From NCBI RefSeq assembly GCF_927798175.1, contig NZ_CAKMMP010000014.1, positions 124,001-188,000 on the forward strand: a stretch of DNA of 64,000 bases, given 5' to 3'. The notes under the pieces are model-generated. The model saw only the letters and a program-made list of their open reading frames with translations. It did not search any database and was not told where the DNA came from. The DNA is from Paenibacillus sp. JJ-223 (GTDB taxonomy: Bacteria; Bacillota; Bacilli; Paenibacillales; Paenibacillaceae). How positions within the stretch are numbered: position 1 is the stretch's first letter; each line of letters begins with the position of its first letter. The translations under genes were made by a program, and so were the position numbers. Positions 7,370 through 15,639 of this stretch are shown one piece after another.

Positions 7370-8194
7370 TTACATTTGCGGGATGACCGCAAGCACCAGG
7401 CTCAGGAACGATTCGCGAACACGTTCCGTCGTTTCCATGACTTCGTCATGAGACAAAGGCTGGTCCAAAATGCCTGCAGCCATATTGCTGATGCAGGAAA
7501 TGCCCAGCACTTCAATGCCGGCATGACGGGCCACGATCACTTCAGATACGGTGGACATGCCCACGGCATCCGCACCCAACGTACGGAGCATACGGATCTC
7601 CGCCGGCGTCTCGTAGTTCGGGCCAAGCAGGCCTGCGTAAACGCCTTCGCGCACGTCGAAGCCTTGCGAAGCCGCCGTCTCCTTCGCCAAAGCACGCAAA
7701 CGGCGGCTGTACGCTTCCGACAGATCCGGGAAGCGCACGCCCAATGCCGGATCATTCGGCCCGATCAACGGATTTTTGGCCGTCAGGTTAAGATGATCCG
7801 AAATGAGCATCAAGTCTCCCGGCTGAAACGACGTATTTACACCGCCGGCTGCATTCGTCACGAGCAGCGAAGCAACGCCCAGCTGCTTCATGACGCGTAC
7901 CGGGAACGCGGTCAGCTCGGGACCGTAGCCCTCGTACATGTGGAAACGCCCCTTCATCATGACGACTGCACGGCCTTTGATCGTGCCGAGCAAGAGCTCG
8001 CCTTCATGTCCTTCAACCGTCGACACCGGAAAATGCGGAATGTCCTGATAAGCAATGCTCACGCCATCTTCGATCAGGTCTGCCAGGATTCCCAGGCCCG
8101 ATCCGAGAATCAGGCCCACCTCTGGCTTGATCTCGCTTTTGCTTTGGATATAAGCGGCCGCTTCCGTAATCATTTGTTGATTCAATGCTGTCAT
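7370..8194 (-). CDS. punA: Purine nucleoside phosphorylase
   Basis: Phosphorolysis of purine (deoxy)nucleosides to base plus (deoxy)ribose-1-phosphate in salvage. 274 aa, the trimeric PNP type, with GLILGSGLG, HFPVSTVEGHEG, the substrate motif TNAAGGVN and GPNYETPAE. The ATG at 8194 follows AGGAGGAG directly; an earlier in-frame start would bury this site. In B. subtilis the phosphopentomutase gene drm lies between xerD and this gene; here it is missing and a 19-codon ORF with an excellent ribosome site occupies part of the gap. Confidence 0.95.
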   Translation of the reverse strand: MTALNQQMITEAAAYIQSKSEIKPEVGLILGSGLGILADLIEDGVSIAYQDIPHFPVSTVEGHEGELLLGTIKGRAVVMMKGRFHMYEGYGPELTAFPVRVMKQLGVASLLVTNAAGGVNTSFQPGDLMLISDHLNLTAKNPLIGPNDPALGVRFPDLSEAYSRRLRALAKETAASQGFDVREGVYAGLLGPNYETPAEIRMLRTLGADAVGMSTVSEVIVARHAGIEVLGISCISNMAAGILDQPLSHDEVMETTERVRESFLSLVLAVIPQM

Positions 8195-8207
8195 TAAAAT
8201 GCTCCTC

Positions 8208-8267
8208 CTAAAATCGTGCTGTTTTGTCATGCACCCAAGTATTCGCCATCAACGAATGGATATGCAT
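8208..8267 (-). CDS. Possible 19-aa leader peptide ahead of PNP gene
   Basis: MHIHSLMANTWVHDKTARF followed by TAG. The ATG has an almost perfect AGGAGG six nt upstream (8279-8274), and the stop codon touches the AGGAGGAG that serves the PNP start 13 nt downstream, an arrangement that would couple translation. No family is recognised. It may be a regulatory leader peptide, a genuine small protein or a chance ORF; the quality of the ribosome site is the main support. Confidence 0.4.
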   Translation of the reverse strand: MHIHSLMANTWVHDKTARF

Positions 8268-8370
8268 GTATATCCTCCTGAACTCGTCCCAAGAAAAACG
8301 CCGCTGCACTAACCGATGCAACTCCGATCTACCCAGTCACCGGCTCATGGACGATGTGCGCTCCCTTCGC

Positions 8371-9261
8371 TTACTTCGCCCTCGGATGATGATTTTCATA
8401 AATCTCCTTCATCGTTCGCCGCCCGTGGTTGCCGTACGGATTGTTGGATTGCTCCACATGTCCAAGCATATCCTGAACTGCCCGGGTATCCGCTCCGTTC
8501 GCAATCAGGTGGGCGGCGAAGGAATGGCGCAGCGTATGAGGCGTGATCTCCCCCGAAATGCCGGCGTCGAGCGCAGCCTTTTTAAGTAATTTCCAGAAAC
8601 CTTGGCGTGTCAAACGCCGTCCCGAGACATTCACGAACAGTGCCTGCTCGTCCGCATCCGTTTTGAGCAGCTCGCCGCGAAAATCACGGATGTACGTATT
8701 GACCCAATGGGCTGCAGGAGCTCCAATGGGCAAAATGCGTTCTTTACCTGCACCCCCGCAACGAATAAAGCGCATATCCGTATGTATGTCCCGCACATCA
8801 AGCGCAATCAGCTCGGAGACGCGAATGCCCGTCGCATACAGAAGCTCCAGCATGGCCCTGTCGCGAACGCCCTGAGCCGAAGCCGTATCGGGCGCGGCAA
8901 GCAGCAGCTCAATCTCCCCCACGCTGAGCACCTGCGGCGGTGTCTTGTCGGCCTTTGGAGCCTCCACATCGAATGTCGGGTCCTGCATCAACGCTCCGCG
9001 CCGCATCAAAAAATGAAAATAGGAGCGCAGGGAAACGATACTGCGGGCAATGGTTGCATTGGCTCTGCCCGCCTGCTTCAGCTTGCCTATAAACAGAACC
9101 ACATGGGTGCGGCGTACTTGATCCGCCTCCCGAATCCCGTATTCTTTGTCCGCAAATTCGATAAACTTGTCCACGTCCCGAAGATACGATTCCAATGTGC
9201 TGCTCGACATTCCCTTGTCTTCTTCAAGGTATAAAGCATAGGCGTGTATCGTCTGCTTCAT
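8371..9261 (-). CDS. xerD: Site-specific tyrosine recombinase XerD, altered C-terminal motif
   Basis: Resolves chromosome dimers with XerC at dif. 296 aa, the usual length. N-terminal SAM-like core-binding domain, then the catalytic domain with Arg in YATGIRVSEL, Lys in GGAGKERILPIG, HTLRHSFAAHL and LGH. The expected nucleophile motif (LGHxxISTTQIYTHV) is replaced by LGHVEQSNNPYGNHG, so the only nearby Tyr is one residue closer to the His. The tail RRTMKEIYENHHPRA is normal. The ATG at 9261 has GAGGAG 8 nt upstream. Sequencing indels, compensated frameshifts or true divergence are all possible. Confidence 0.9.
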   Translation of the reverse strand: MKQTIHAYALYLEEDKGMSSSTLESYLRDVDKFIEFADKEYGIREADQVRRTHVVLFIGKLKQAGRANATIARSIVSLRSYFHFLMRRGALMQDPTFDVEAPKADKTPPQVLSVGEIELLLAAPDTASAQGVRDRAMLELLYATGIRVSELIALDVRDIHTDMRFIRCGGAGKERILPIGAPAAHWVNTYIRDFRGELLKTDADEQALFVNVSGRRLTRQGFWKLLKKAALDAGISGEITPHTLRHSFAAHLIANGADTRAVQDMLGHVEQSNNPYGNHGRRTMKEIYENHHPRAK

Positions 9262-9337
9262 GCACAACGCTCCTCATCTGACAGACTGCCCGAAGGGCAG
9301 CCTGCATCCGTAATTGCATCCCAGGTGTTCAAGTCGG

Positions 9338-9580
9338 CTATTCCCCATACCAATAGAACAAACGCAGGCGTTCGGCAAACGCGGGACGCTCATCGCCAGG
9401 GCCTGGCCAAGCCGTTTCCTGAAATACTTTGACCGCGTTTCCCACAGGCGCCTGGTATTGGTCCACAGGCGAAATCCAGCCATTGAACAAATCCAGAACA
9501 TGATAGAACAGATAGACCAATGCTGCAAAAATCAGAATAAACCGAAAAAAACGAAGCCCTTTCCGCATCGAAATAACCAT
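9338..9580 (-). CDS. DUF4227 family protein (YqzK-like)
   Basis: Small protein (80 aa) with one N-terminal membrane segment (FRFILIFAALVYLFYHVLDLF) after a basic start, then a short extracytoplasmic part ending RLRLFYWYGE. YqzK occupies the same place between fur and xerD in Bacillus. Function unknown. The ATG at 9580 follows GGGAGGGG by 7 nt. Likely cotranscribed with xerD, 76 bp downstream. Confidence 0.8.
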   Translation of the reverse strand: MVISMRKGLRFFRFILIFAALVYLFYHVLDLFNGWISPVDQYQAPVGNAVKVFQETAWPGPGDERPAFAERLRLFYWYGE

Positions 9581-9743
9581 GGGCAATCCCCTCCCGATTC
9601 GTTCCCTTCCTTTCCTGTATTCAAGGCGAGATGCTCCAGCACCTGCTTGTCTTGCTCAGGAAAGCGTTCAGAATCAGCCTATGCCGGGATTTGCCGAGAT
9701 ATGATATGAAAGCGCAAACCTCCCATACCCTGCGTGACCAAAA

Positions 9744-9776
9744 AAGCTCCCCCGTCAAAACCTCCGGTGAGAGCTT
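9744..9776 (-). terminator. Terminator of fur
   Basis: AAGCTC and GAGCTT arms, extended by CAC/GGGG partial pairing, followed on the minus strand by a TTTTTT tract (9743-9738 side). It lies 15 bp past the fur stop. Confidence 0.75.
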
Positions 9777-9790
9777 GAAGACACGCTATG

Positions 9791-10258
9791 TTATTCTTCA
9801 TCTTTGGGCTTCTGGTCATTTTTAGCTTTGCAACGATAACAAATCCCGTGGAAATCCAGACGGTGGTCCACGACGGAAAAATTGAATTCCTGCTCCAGGC
9901 GCTCTTCAAGCGGTCCGAGCCAGTCTTCACGAATTTCATCCACACTTCCGCATTGAACGCAGATCAAGTGATGGTGATGATGCTTGGACGTATCTCCGCG
10001 CAGATCATAACGCGCTACACCGTCGCCGAAGTTGATTTTCTCTACAACATGCAGCTCACTCAGCAGTTCGAGGGTACGGTACACGGTTGCCAGACCGATT
10101 TCGGGAGCTTTTTCTTTAACAAGCATGAATACGTCTTCCGCGCTCAGATGATCTTCTTCATTCTCAAGAAGTACTCTGACGGTGGCTTCCCGCTGGGGCG
10201 TTAATTTATATCCTTGGGACTGTAGTTGCTGCTTGATTTTATCGATCCGTGCTTCCAT
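9791..10258 (-). CDS. fur: Ferric uptake regulator Fur
   Basis: Iron-responsive repressor. 155 aa: winged helix with YKLTPQREATVRVLLEN and the recognition helix ATVYRTLELL, then the metal site HHHHHLICVQCGSVDEI and a second Cys pair CYRC near the C-terminus (structural zinc). Position between spoIIM and yqzK/xerD matches B. subtilis. A Fur-type operator upstream of the flavin reductase gene at 25.6 kb is a plausible target. Confidence 0.95.
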   Translation of the reverse strand: MEARIDKIKQQLQSQGYKLTPQREATVRVLLENEEDHLSAEDVFMLVKEKAPEIGLATVYRTLELLSELHVVEKINFGDGVARYDLRGDTSKHHHHHLICVQCGSVDEIREDWLGPLEERLEQEFNFSVVDHRLDFHGICYRCKAKNDQKPKDEE

Positions 10259-10364
10259 TTTCTCCCTCCCCCTAGGAAATCACTGCACACTGCAACTTAA
10301 CCCACTTCTTTCATTATAGGGGGAGTGCGTAATCAAAGTCAACAATTTACACATTGCTATCAAG

Positions 10365-10994
10365 CTAGACGGGCAGCAGCATCGGCGTGACCCAGCGCAT
10401 CATTGCCGGGGTAACCCAGGTTTCGAAGGAAGCCACACCCAGCAAGAGCCCGGCCATAACCAGCGTTAAGAGAAGATAAGATGCAAACGGCCGCTGCCCT
10501 GCAGGAGCTCGCTGCATGAGCAGCCGATTGCGAATGATGTAGATTGAAAAAGTCATTGCCGCAACGCTGCAGACAAGCAAGATGGGAATGACGAACAAGT
10601 TGTGGGGAGCAACGGATACAAGTGCGAACAGCAGTCCTTTCCATGAATACTGTCCCACCAGGTATCCCACCGTGAATCCGATCAGCACGCCCTTCATAAA
10701 ATCGAGAACCAATATGCCGGGTAATCCGATGACGGACAGGCCCAAAATCCAGATCAATCCGATCCACTTCAGATGCAGCATCGCAATGTCCCAATAAGCT
10801 CCGGTCTCCCCTCCGGATGTGCCATGGTGAACCGTAACGAAAAAATTGCCCAAATACCCTTCGAGATCCTGACGCTGCTCCAGCGACAGTGCATTGACCA
10901 TCAGGGCACCGAAAATGACACCAACCAGAAACAGGACGGCCACGAATACATAGAGCGAAGTTTGGCCTTTGAAAGTGAAGTGAGAAGAACGCAT
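10365..10994 (-). CDS. spoIIM: Stage II sporulation protein M
   Basis: Mother-cell membrane protein of the SpoIIDMP complex that drives septal peptidoglycan degradation and engulfment. About 209 aa with five or six membrane segments (FVAVLFLVGVIFGALMVNA first), and the conserved middle region FMKGVLIGFTVGYLVG. The ATG at 10994 is preferred: AAAGGAG lies 12 nt upstream and the length then matches the roughly 214-aa family norm. An upstream in-frame ATG at 11066 would add 24 residues. Confidence 0.92.
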   Translation of the reverse strand: MRSSHFTFKGQTSLYVFVAVLFLVGVIFGALMVNALSLEQRQDLEGYLGNFFVTVHHGTSGGETGAYWDIAMLHLKWIGLIWILGLSVIGLPGILVLDFMKGVLIGFTVGYLVGQYSWKGLLFALVSVAPHNLFVIPILLVCSVAAMTFSIYIIRNRLLMQRAPAGQRPFASYLLLTLVMAGLLLGVASFETWVTPAMMRWVTPMLLPV

Positions 10995-11129
10995 ACGAGC
11001 AAGGGTCTCCTTTCCGGTTACATGAACAACGTTCATCGATGTTTGGGAGCGGATGTTCCGTTCCAATTTTCCATGTAACCATACGTATGATAGAGACGCC
11101 CTTCGTATGACTTCTTGTCCTTTTCCCGA

Positions 11130-12365
11130 TTAACGATCTTTGGACATGCCAGGCTCTTTTCCTTGCACGCTCACTTTGCCGTACGTGCCGCCGCCTCCTG
11201 AATCCAATTCCAGGCGACCTTCCCGCGCAGCCACGATCATGCCGGCCAAATGAGATCCTACCACTTGCGCCAGTTCCTCCTCGCTTGTGCGGTGCAATAC
11301 ATTCATCTCCGTACCAAAGCGTTCCAGCAACTGCTTCAACTTGGCCTTCCCCAAGCCGGGAATGAACTCCAACGGCACTTGGTAGCAGTAAGGGGGCCTG
11401 TAGGCCGGAACTTCAGGAACATTCCGATCCGCGATGGACAGTATCCGATCCAGCACGCCTTGGACCAGCTTGAGACTGCCGCAATAAGGACAGCGTTCTG
11501 CAGAGAGCTCCTGTTCGTCCATGATGCTGCCGCAGGCCGCACAATAGGTGCGGTGATATTTCCCAAGCCGCGGGTTCAGTCCATAATTCGCCCGGATTTT
11601 CCGGCCTTCCATACCCTTCAGGGCCAACCGAAATTCGTCGAACGAAGGCGAGGCAATGAGCAATTCATTGTACTCACGGCCGATTTTGCCAAGGGAGTGT
11701 GCATCCGAGTTGGTCAAAAAAGGAATAGGGTCCAGCTCCGTAATATGGCTGGCCATGGACGAATCGGAACTGAGCCCGAGCTCGACGGCGTCGATCATAT
11801 CGGTATCGAGCACCTCGGCCATTCGCGCGGCCGTGCTGCCATAGATGCCTTTATGCGGCGTGAAGACGTGTGCCGGCACGATCAACCCGCCCCGGGCTCT
11901 GATCTCGGCCTGCATCTCCCGCGCGGGAACATAGATCCGCTGTGAGCTAAGGTTGACGTTTTTCATGTGACGAGCAATCCACGCCGTGAACGACTTCATC
12001 GTGGCCAGGTCCCGGAAATAAGCCAACATATGGAACTCGCGCCTGTCCGGTTCCCGCAGCTCCAGTTCCGTCCCCAGCAAAATCGTCGTATCCCTGTACC
12101 CGATGCCTCCCCCCGCCAGTTCGGTCATGGTGCCTTTCTCCAGCAGCTGTTCGATGTCCAGCTGCACGACGGGGGCGTGGCAGTCGATGACCCCGAGCAG
12201 CCGGATCCCTTTGCGTCCGGAAGCTTCGCGGGCAATATTTTCAAACGTCAGGTCCCTGCTGCCGCTGATTTTGACCGCTTCCCCTCGGGAAGTCCGGCCG
12301 ATATGGATGTGAAGGTCCGCGTAGGTAGGCTGCCAATCGTTTGCAGATGCCATGGAATTCCCCAT
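11130..12365 (-). CDS. Endonuclease Q-like PHP-domain protein (YqxK family)
   Basis: About 411 aa. PHP metal-binding motifs are visible: YADLHIHIGRTSRG near the N-terminus, DCHAP, PAHVFTPH and NSDAHSLG. A zinc ribbon (CAACG and CPYCG, about residues 285-310) and a helix-hairpin-helix (FIPGLGKAKLKQLLERFG) follow. This is the layout of endonuclease Q, which cleaves 5' to deaminated bases such as uracil and hypoxanthine; Bacillus YqxK belongs to the same group. The start codon is uncertain (12365 or 12353). It begins 2 bp after the nudF stop, so the two are coupled. Confidence 0.85.
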   Translation of the reverse strand: MGNSMASANDWQPTYADLHIHIGRTSRGEAVKISGSRDLTFENIAREASGRKGIRLLGVIDCHAPVVQLDIEQLLEKGTMTELAGGGIGYRDTTILLGTELELREPDRREFHMLAYFRDLATMKSFTAWIARHMKNVNLSSQRIYVPAREMQAEIRARGGLIVPAHVFTPHKGIYGSTAARMAEVLDTDMIDAVELGLSSDSSMASHITELDPIPFLTNSDAHSLGKIGREYNELLIASPSFDEFRLALKGMEGRKIRANYGLNPRLGKYHRTYCAACGSIMDEQELSAERCPYCGSLKLVQGVLDRILSIADRNVPEVPAYRPPYCYQVPLEFIPGLGKAKLKQLLERFGTEMNVLHRTSEEELAQVVGSHLAGMIVAAREGRLELDSGGGGTYGKVSVQGKEPGMSKDR

Positions 12366-12367
12366 GG

Positions 12368-12961
12368 TCAGAACCGCCCCGTGGCCCGGTACAGATCCCA
12401 TGCATACACGGCCAGCATCGTTTTGGCGTCGCTGATCCGGTTTTGGTCCATTAACGCATAAGCCTCATCCAACGTGATTTCGGACACTTCCAGAAATTCG
12501 TCTTCGTCCGGCTCCATCTCGCCTACTTCCAGGTCCTCGGCCAGATAAAGATGAATGATTTCGTCCGCAAAACCGGGGGAAGTGTAGAAGGAACGCAGAT
12601 GGCGCAGCGATTTGGCCGCATATCCGGTTTCTTCGCGCAGTTCGCGTGCCGCTGCCACTTCCGGCGCTTCGCCCGGATCCAGCTTTCCAGCGGGAATTTC
12701 CACTTCCGTCCGGCCCAGTGCTTGCCGGTACTGGTCGACGACCAGCATTTTATCGCCCCTCAAGGCGAGAACGGCAACGGCTCCGGGATGGCGAACGACT
12801 TCCCGGGTCGCCCTCTGACCGTTAGGCAGTTCCACCGTGTCGATTTGGAGGGAAATCACTCTCCCCTCGAACATCTGCTCCGTGGAGATCGTTTTTTCAT
12901 CCAGCTTCGGGTTGGACGATTTGGCGGAAATATTCGCTTGCGACGTGTTTGCGTTGTTCAT
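12368..12961 (-). CDS. nudF: ADP-ribose pyrophosphatase (Nudix)
   Basis: Hydrolyses ADP-ribose to AMP and ribose-5-phosphate. 197 aa; the Nudix box is intact (GKLDPGEAPEVAA then ARELREETGY), with the ADPR-specific VVDQYRQALGRTEVEIPAG upstream. The N-terminus carries about 25 low-complexity residues (NNANTSQANISAKSSNP) not typical of the family. First gene of a pair with the endonuclease Q homologue, as in B. subtilis (nudF-yqxK). Confidence 0.93.
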   Translation of the reverse strand: MNNANTSQANISAKSSNPKLDEKTISTEQMFEGRVISLQIDTVELPNGQRATREVVRHPGAVAVLALRGDKMLVVDQYRQALGRTEVEIPAGKLDPGEAPEVAAARELREETGYAAKSLRHLRSFYTSPGFADEIIHLYLAEDLEVGEMEPDEDEFLEVSEITLDEAYALMDQNRISDAKTMLAVYAWDLYRATGRF

Positions 12962-13090
12962 GACTTAGTTCAGCTCCGTTCTACGAGTTTGAATTTCAAC
13001 GTGTTCGTGCGGTATAAACCTTCCTGTTTTGGCATATGGTGATTTTATACCACACCCGGTCATAAAGATAACCAATCAGGGGGACAACCG

Positions 13091-13225
13091 ATGAACAGTT
13101 ATTACACCAAACAATCCGTGCATTTGGTAGGACAGGCCCGGCAAGTAAAACTGATCCTTAAACAGTGGCTTAACGAATGGGGACCGGATGCCCGTGTTGC
13201 AGACCTGATCGCAGGGCGGAAATAA
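13091..13225 (+). CDS. mciZ: Z-ring formation inhibitor MciZ
   Basis: 44-aa peptide predicted to cap FtsZ filaments in the mother cell during sporulation. The core SVHLVGQARQVKLILKQWL aligns with Bacillus MciZ (VVLVGKAWEIRAKLKEY), followed by a second short helix (DARVADLIAG). A strong AGGGGG ribosome site lies 8 nt before the ATG. The location next to nudF and the yqxK homologue matches B. subtilis. It is read on the opposite strand to its neighbours and is followed by a bidirectional hairpin. Confidence 0.85.
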   Translation: MNSYYTKQSVHLVGQARQVKLILKQWLNEWGPDARVADLIAGRK

Positions 13226-13305
13226 CGCCCCTTTATTTCAGTATTTCAGCATGGCGGCCGATTCAATCCAACCCTTCTGCATGTTCAATCGCTTGTTTGC
13301 GTTTT

Positions 13306-13345
13306 TGCAAAAAGTCCGAATCGGCTTGCGCCGGATTCGGACTTT
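13306..13345. terminator. Bidirectional terminator, mciZ and M20 peptidase
   Basis: AAAGTCCGAATC and GGATTCGGACTTT form a long stem (13311-13345). The minus strand continues with CTTTTTGC and the plus strand with CTTTATTC, so it can serve the convergent mciZ (plus) and peptidase (minus) genes; the plus-strand T-tract is weak. Confidence 0.75.
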
Positions 13346-13454
13346 ATTCAACTTGTGGAGCGCACCTGGTTTCAGCCAAGCCGCTTCCGGTTGACGGTGG
13401 CGTGCCATGCATAATGCCGAATCCACGCTATTGCTTAACCGGAGGCTGCTGCAA

Positions 13455-14588
13455 TCATTTCCGGACGGCAGCCGTTTCCTGCACGATGGCCACGACGACT
13501 TCCGCCAGCTTGGCGAGATCCTCGGCCCGAATGCGCTCATTGGTTGTATGAATTTCTTCGTAACCTACGGCCAAGTTCACCGTCGGAATGTTAAAGCCGT
13601 TGAAGATGTTGGCATCGCTGCCGCCGCCGGACATAAACGTCGACGTCTCCAGCCCAAGGCCGCGAATGGCTCGCTGTGCAAGCTGCACCACCTCATGATC
13701 ATCCTGGAATCCAAATGCAGGATACAATATTTCGCTGTGGAATTCGGCTCTGGCACCAAATTTGTCGCAGGTTGTTTCGAGCGCTTCCCGCATCTTTGCA
13801 ACTTGCTGCTCTACTTTCTCCTGAACGATGCTGCGTGCTTCCGCTTCGATCTGCACGAAATCGCAGACGACGTTCAGCGCCGAACCGCCTTGGAATTTGC
13901 CGATGTTCGCCGTTGTTTCATCGTCGATCCGGCCAAGCTTCATCGCCGCAATCGCTTTGGCTGCCACTTGAATGGCACTGATGCCATCTTCTGGGTTCAC
14001 CCCGGCGTGTGCGGATTTGCCGTAAATATTCATCTGAATTTCGGCCCGGGCCGGTGCAGCAACGCAGATTGTGCCTACAGCGCCGTTCGAATCGAGCGCA
14101 TAACCGAACTCGGCATCGATATCTTGCGGGTTCATTGCGCGCGCCCCAACCAGGCCGGATTCTTCTCCGACCGTGATGACAAACTGGATTTTGCCGTGTG
14201 GAAGGTTGTTCTCCTGAATGACGCGGATCGCTTCGAACAGGGCGGCAATGCCCGCTTTGTCGTCCGCGCCCAGGATCGTCGTTCCATCGCTGCGAATCCA
14301 GCCATCCTCACCCAGTATAGGCGTAATGCCCTTACCCGGCGTCACCGTGTCCATATGGCATGTAAAGAAAATTGCAGGAGCATCCGATGCTCCCTCAGCT
14401 TCCCAAGTGACGACCAAATTTCCCGCTCCATGACCGGTTTTGGCCGTCGTATCGTCTTCATAAACGCGAAGTCCCAAACGGGCGAACTGCTCTTTCAGGA
14501 CGGTTGAGATATTTTGCTCGTGTTTCGTTTCGCTATCGATTTGCACCAGTTCCATGAACTGCTCGACAATCCGCTGTTGCTTGATCAT
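13455..14588 (-). CDS. M20 family peptidase, PepT-like (YqjE family)
   Basis: Zinc-dependent exopeptidase related to tripeptidase T. 377 aa from the ATG at 14588, which has AAAGGAG 11 nt upstream. Metal-site motifs are in order: CHMDTV, GADDKAG, GEESGLVGA with the catalytic Glu, ALDSNG, and a C-terminal EEIHTTNE His. A lid/dimerisation domain lies between about residues 185 and 295 (KSAHAGVNPEDG). Substrate unknown. YqjE lies near the bkd genes in Bacillus as well. Confidence 0.88.
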   Translation of the reverse strand: MIKQQRIVEQFMELVQIDSETKHEQNISTVLKEQFARLGLRVYEDDTTAKTGHGAGNLVVTWEAEGASDAPAIFFTCHMDTVTPGKGITPILGEDGWIRSDGTTILGADDKAGIAALFEAIRVIQENNLPHGKIQFVITVGEESGLVGARAMNPQDIDAEFGYALDSNGAVGTICVAAPARAEIQMNIYGKSAHAGVNPEDGISAIQVAAKAIAAMKLGRIDDETTANIGKFQGGSALNVVCDFVQIEAEARSIVQEKVEQQVAKMREALETTCDKFGARAEFHSEILYPAFGFQDDHEVVQLAQRAIRGLGLETSTFMSGGGSDANIFNGFNIPTVNLAVGYEEIHTTNERIRAEDLAKLAEVVVAIVQETAAVRK

Positions 14589-14687
14589 AAGGCTTTTCTC
14601 TCCTTTAATGATAGGGTACAATACATATATTGTGGGCGTTTTCTTACGGGTCCGGCATAACTATTTGATGAAAGGAGTCCTCGCATC

Positions 14688-14789
14688 ATGCAAAATAAAA
14701 AATGGTTTCGCATCTTCATTTACATCATGTTGATCGCGATGGTGGGGTCCACTTTGTTTATCGCGCTCGAACCGTTGTTTTACGGATAA
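14688..14789 (+). CDS. prli42: Stressosome-associated protein Prli42
   Basis: 33-aa membrane miniprotein: short N-terminal MQNKKWFRIF, one hydrophobic helix (IYIMLIAMVGSTLFIALE) and a short tail. AAAGGAG is 10 nt upstream of the ATG. Length, NKK start and helix match the Prli42 family, which in Listeria anchors the stressosome (RsbR) to the membrane. It stands alone on the plus strand between the M20 peptidase and lipB, which is read convergently. Confidence 0.8.
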   Translation: MQNKKWFRIFIYIMLIAMVGSTLFIALEPLFYG

Positions 14790-14818
14790 TCCCCTAGCCC
14801 TTGCACCAGTTTGAATCA

Positions 14819-15523
14819 TTAGCGGTGAAGGGCTTCTTTTTCGTCTACCCAACGGATGTCATAAGAAAAATGCCGGCTGAAATAGGAGACGATCTCCTTG
14901 GCAACCAACTCCACGGAAAAGGCTTTGCCCGTAATATCTTCCAACGACGTCACTCCGTATTGCTGGATGCCGCAAGGAACAATTCCCTGGAAACCTTCAT
15001 GCTGGATCCCCGATGCGATGTTGAAAGCAAACCCGTGACTCGTCACGAAGCCGCGCCGACGCTTGCAGCGATTGAATTTGACGCCGATGGCGGCAATTTT
15101 CAAATCCCCGATCCATACACCCGTGTAGCCTTCCTTGCGTCCGGCCTCGACCCCCTGATCGGCCAGATAATCGATAATGACCTGTTCAAGCTTACGCAAA
15201 TACCCGTGCAGGTCAAGGTCCTCGTCGCGGCCGAGAACAATCAGCGGATAACCCACAAGCTGTCCGGGCCCATGATAGGTGATATCTCCGCCACGATCAA
15301 TCTGAAACAATGAAATGCCCTGCTCCCGAAGCTGCTCTTGACTGAGAAGCAGGTGCTCGGGATGATTTTGCGAACCGATCGTATACGTCGGTGGATGCTG
15401 AAGCAGCAGCAACCGCTCGTTCCCTTCTCCCTCATCCAACTGCTGTACAATTGATTTTTGACTGTTCCAGGCTTCTTCATATTCAAGCATCGGTATGTAT
15501 GCAACATCCAGCGGCTTATGCAT
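14819..15523 (-). CDS. lipB: Octanoyl-[acyl-carrier-protein] transferase LipB
   Basis: Transfers octanoyl from ACP to lipoyl domains, the first step of de novo lipoylation. 234 aa; signature RGGDITYHGPGQLVGYPL, the lysine motif KIAAIGVKFNRCKRRRGFVTSHGFAFN and the nucleophilic Cys in GIVPCGIQQYGVTS. Its position next to the bkd operon fits, because BkdB needs lipoate. Most Bacillus species use LipM/LipL instead, so a LipB-type enzyme here is a notable difference from B. subtilis. Confidence 0.93.
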   Translation of the reverse strand: MHKPLDVAYIPMLEYEEAWNSQKSIVQQLDEGEGNERLLLLQHPPTYTIGSQNHPEHLLLSQEQLREQGISLFQIDRGGDITYHGPGQLVGYPLIVLGRDEDLDLHGYLRKLEQVIIDYLADQGVEAGRKEGYTGVWIGDLKIAAIGVKFNRCKRRRGFVTSHGFAFNIASGIQHEGFQGIVPCGIQQYGVTSLEDITGKAFSVELVAKEIVSYFSRHFSYDIRWVDEKEALHR

Positions 15524-15585
15524 GATATCCCCTCACCCTTCTGCTTCAATGTTGATGTGTTACGGATCAACCAACAACAAACAAC

Positions 15586-15625
15586 GGGAAAAGTGCACGG
15601 CCTCCGGCACATACACTTTCCCATA
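15586..15625 (-). terminator. Probable terminator of the bkd operon
   Basis: On the minus strand GGGAAAGTG pairs with CACTTTTCCC (one bulge) around a CCGG-containing loop, followed by a T-rich GTTGTTTGTTGTT. It lies about 15 bp past the bkdB stop. Confidence 0.55.
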
Positions 15626-15639
15626 ACCCTGCTATTCTG

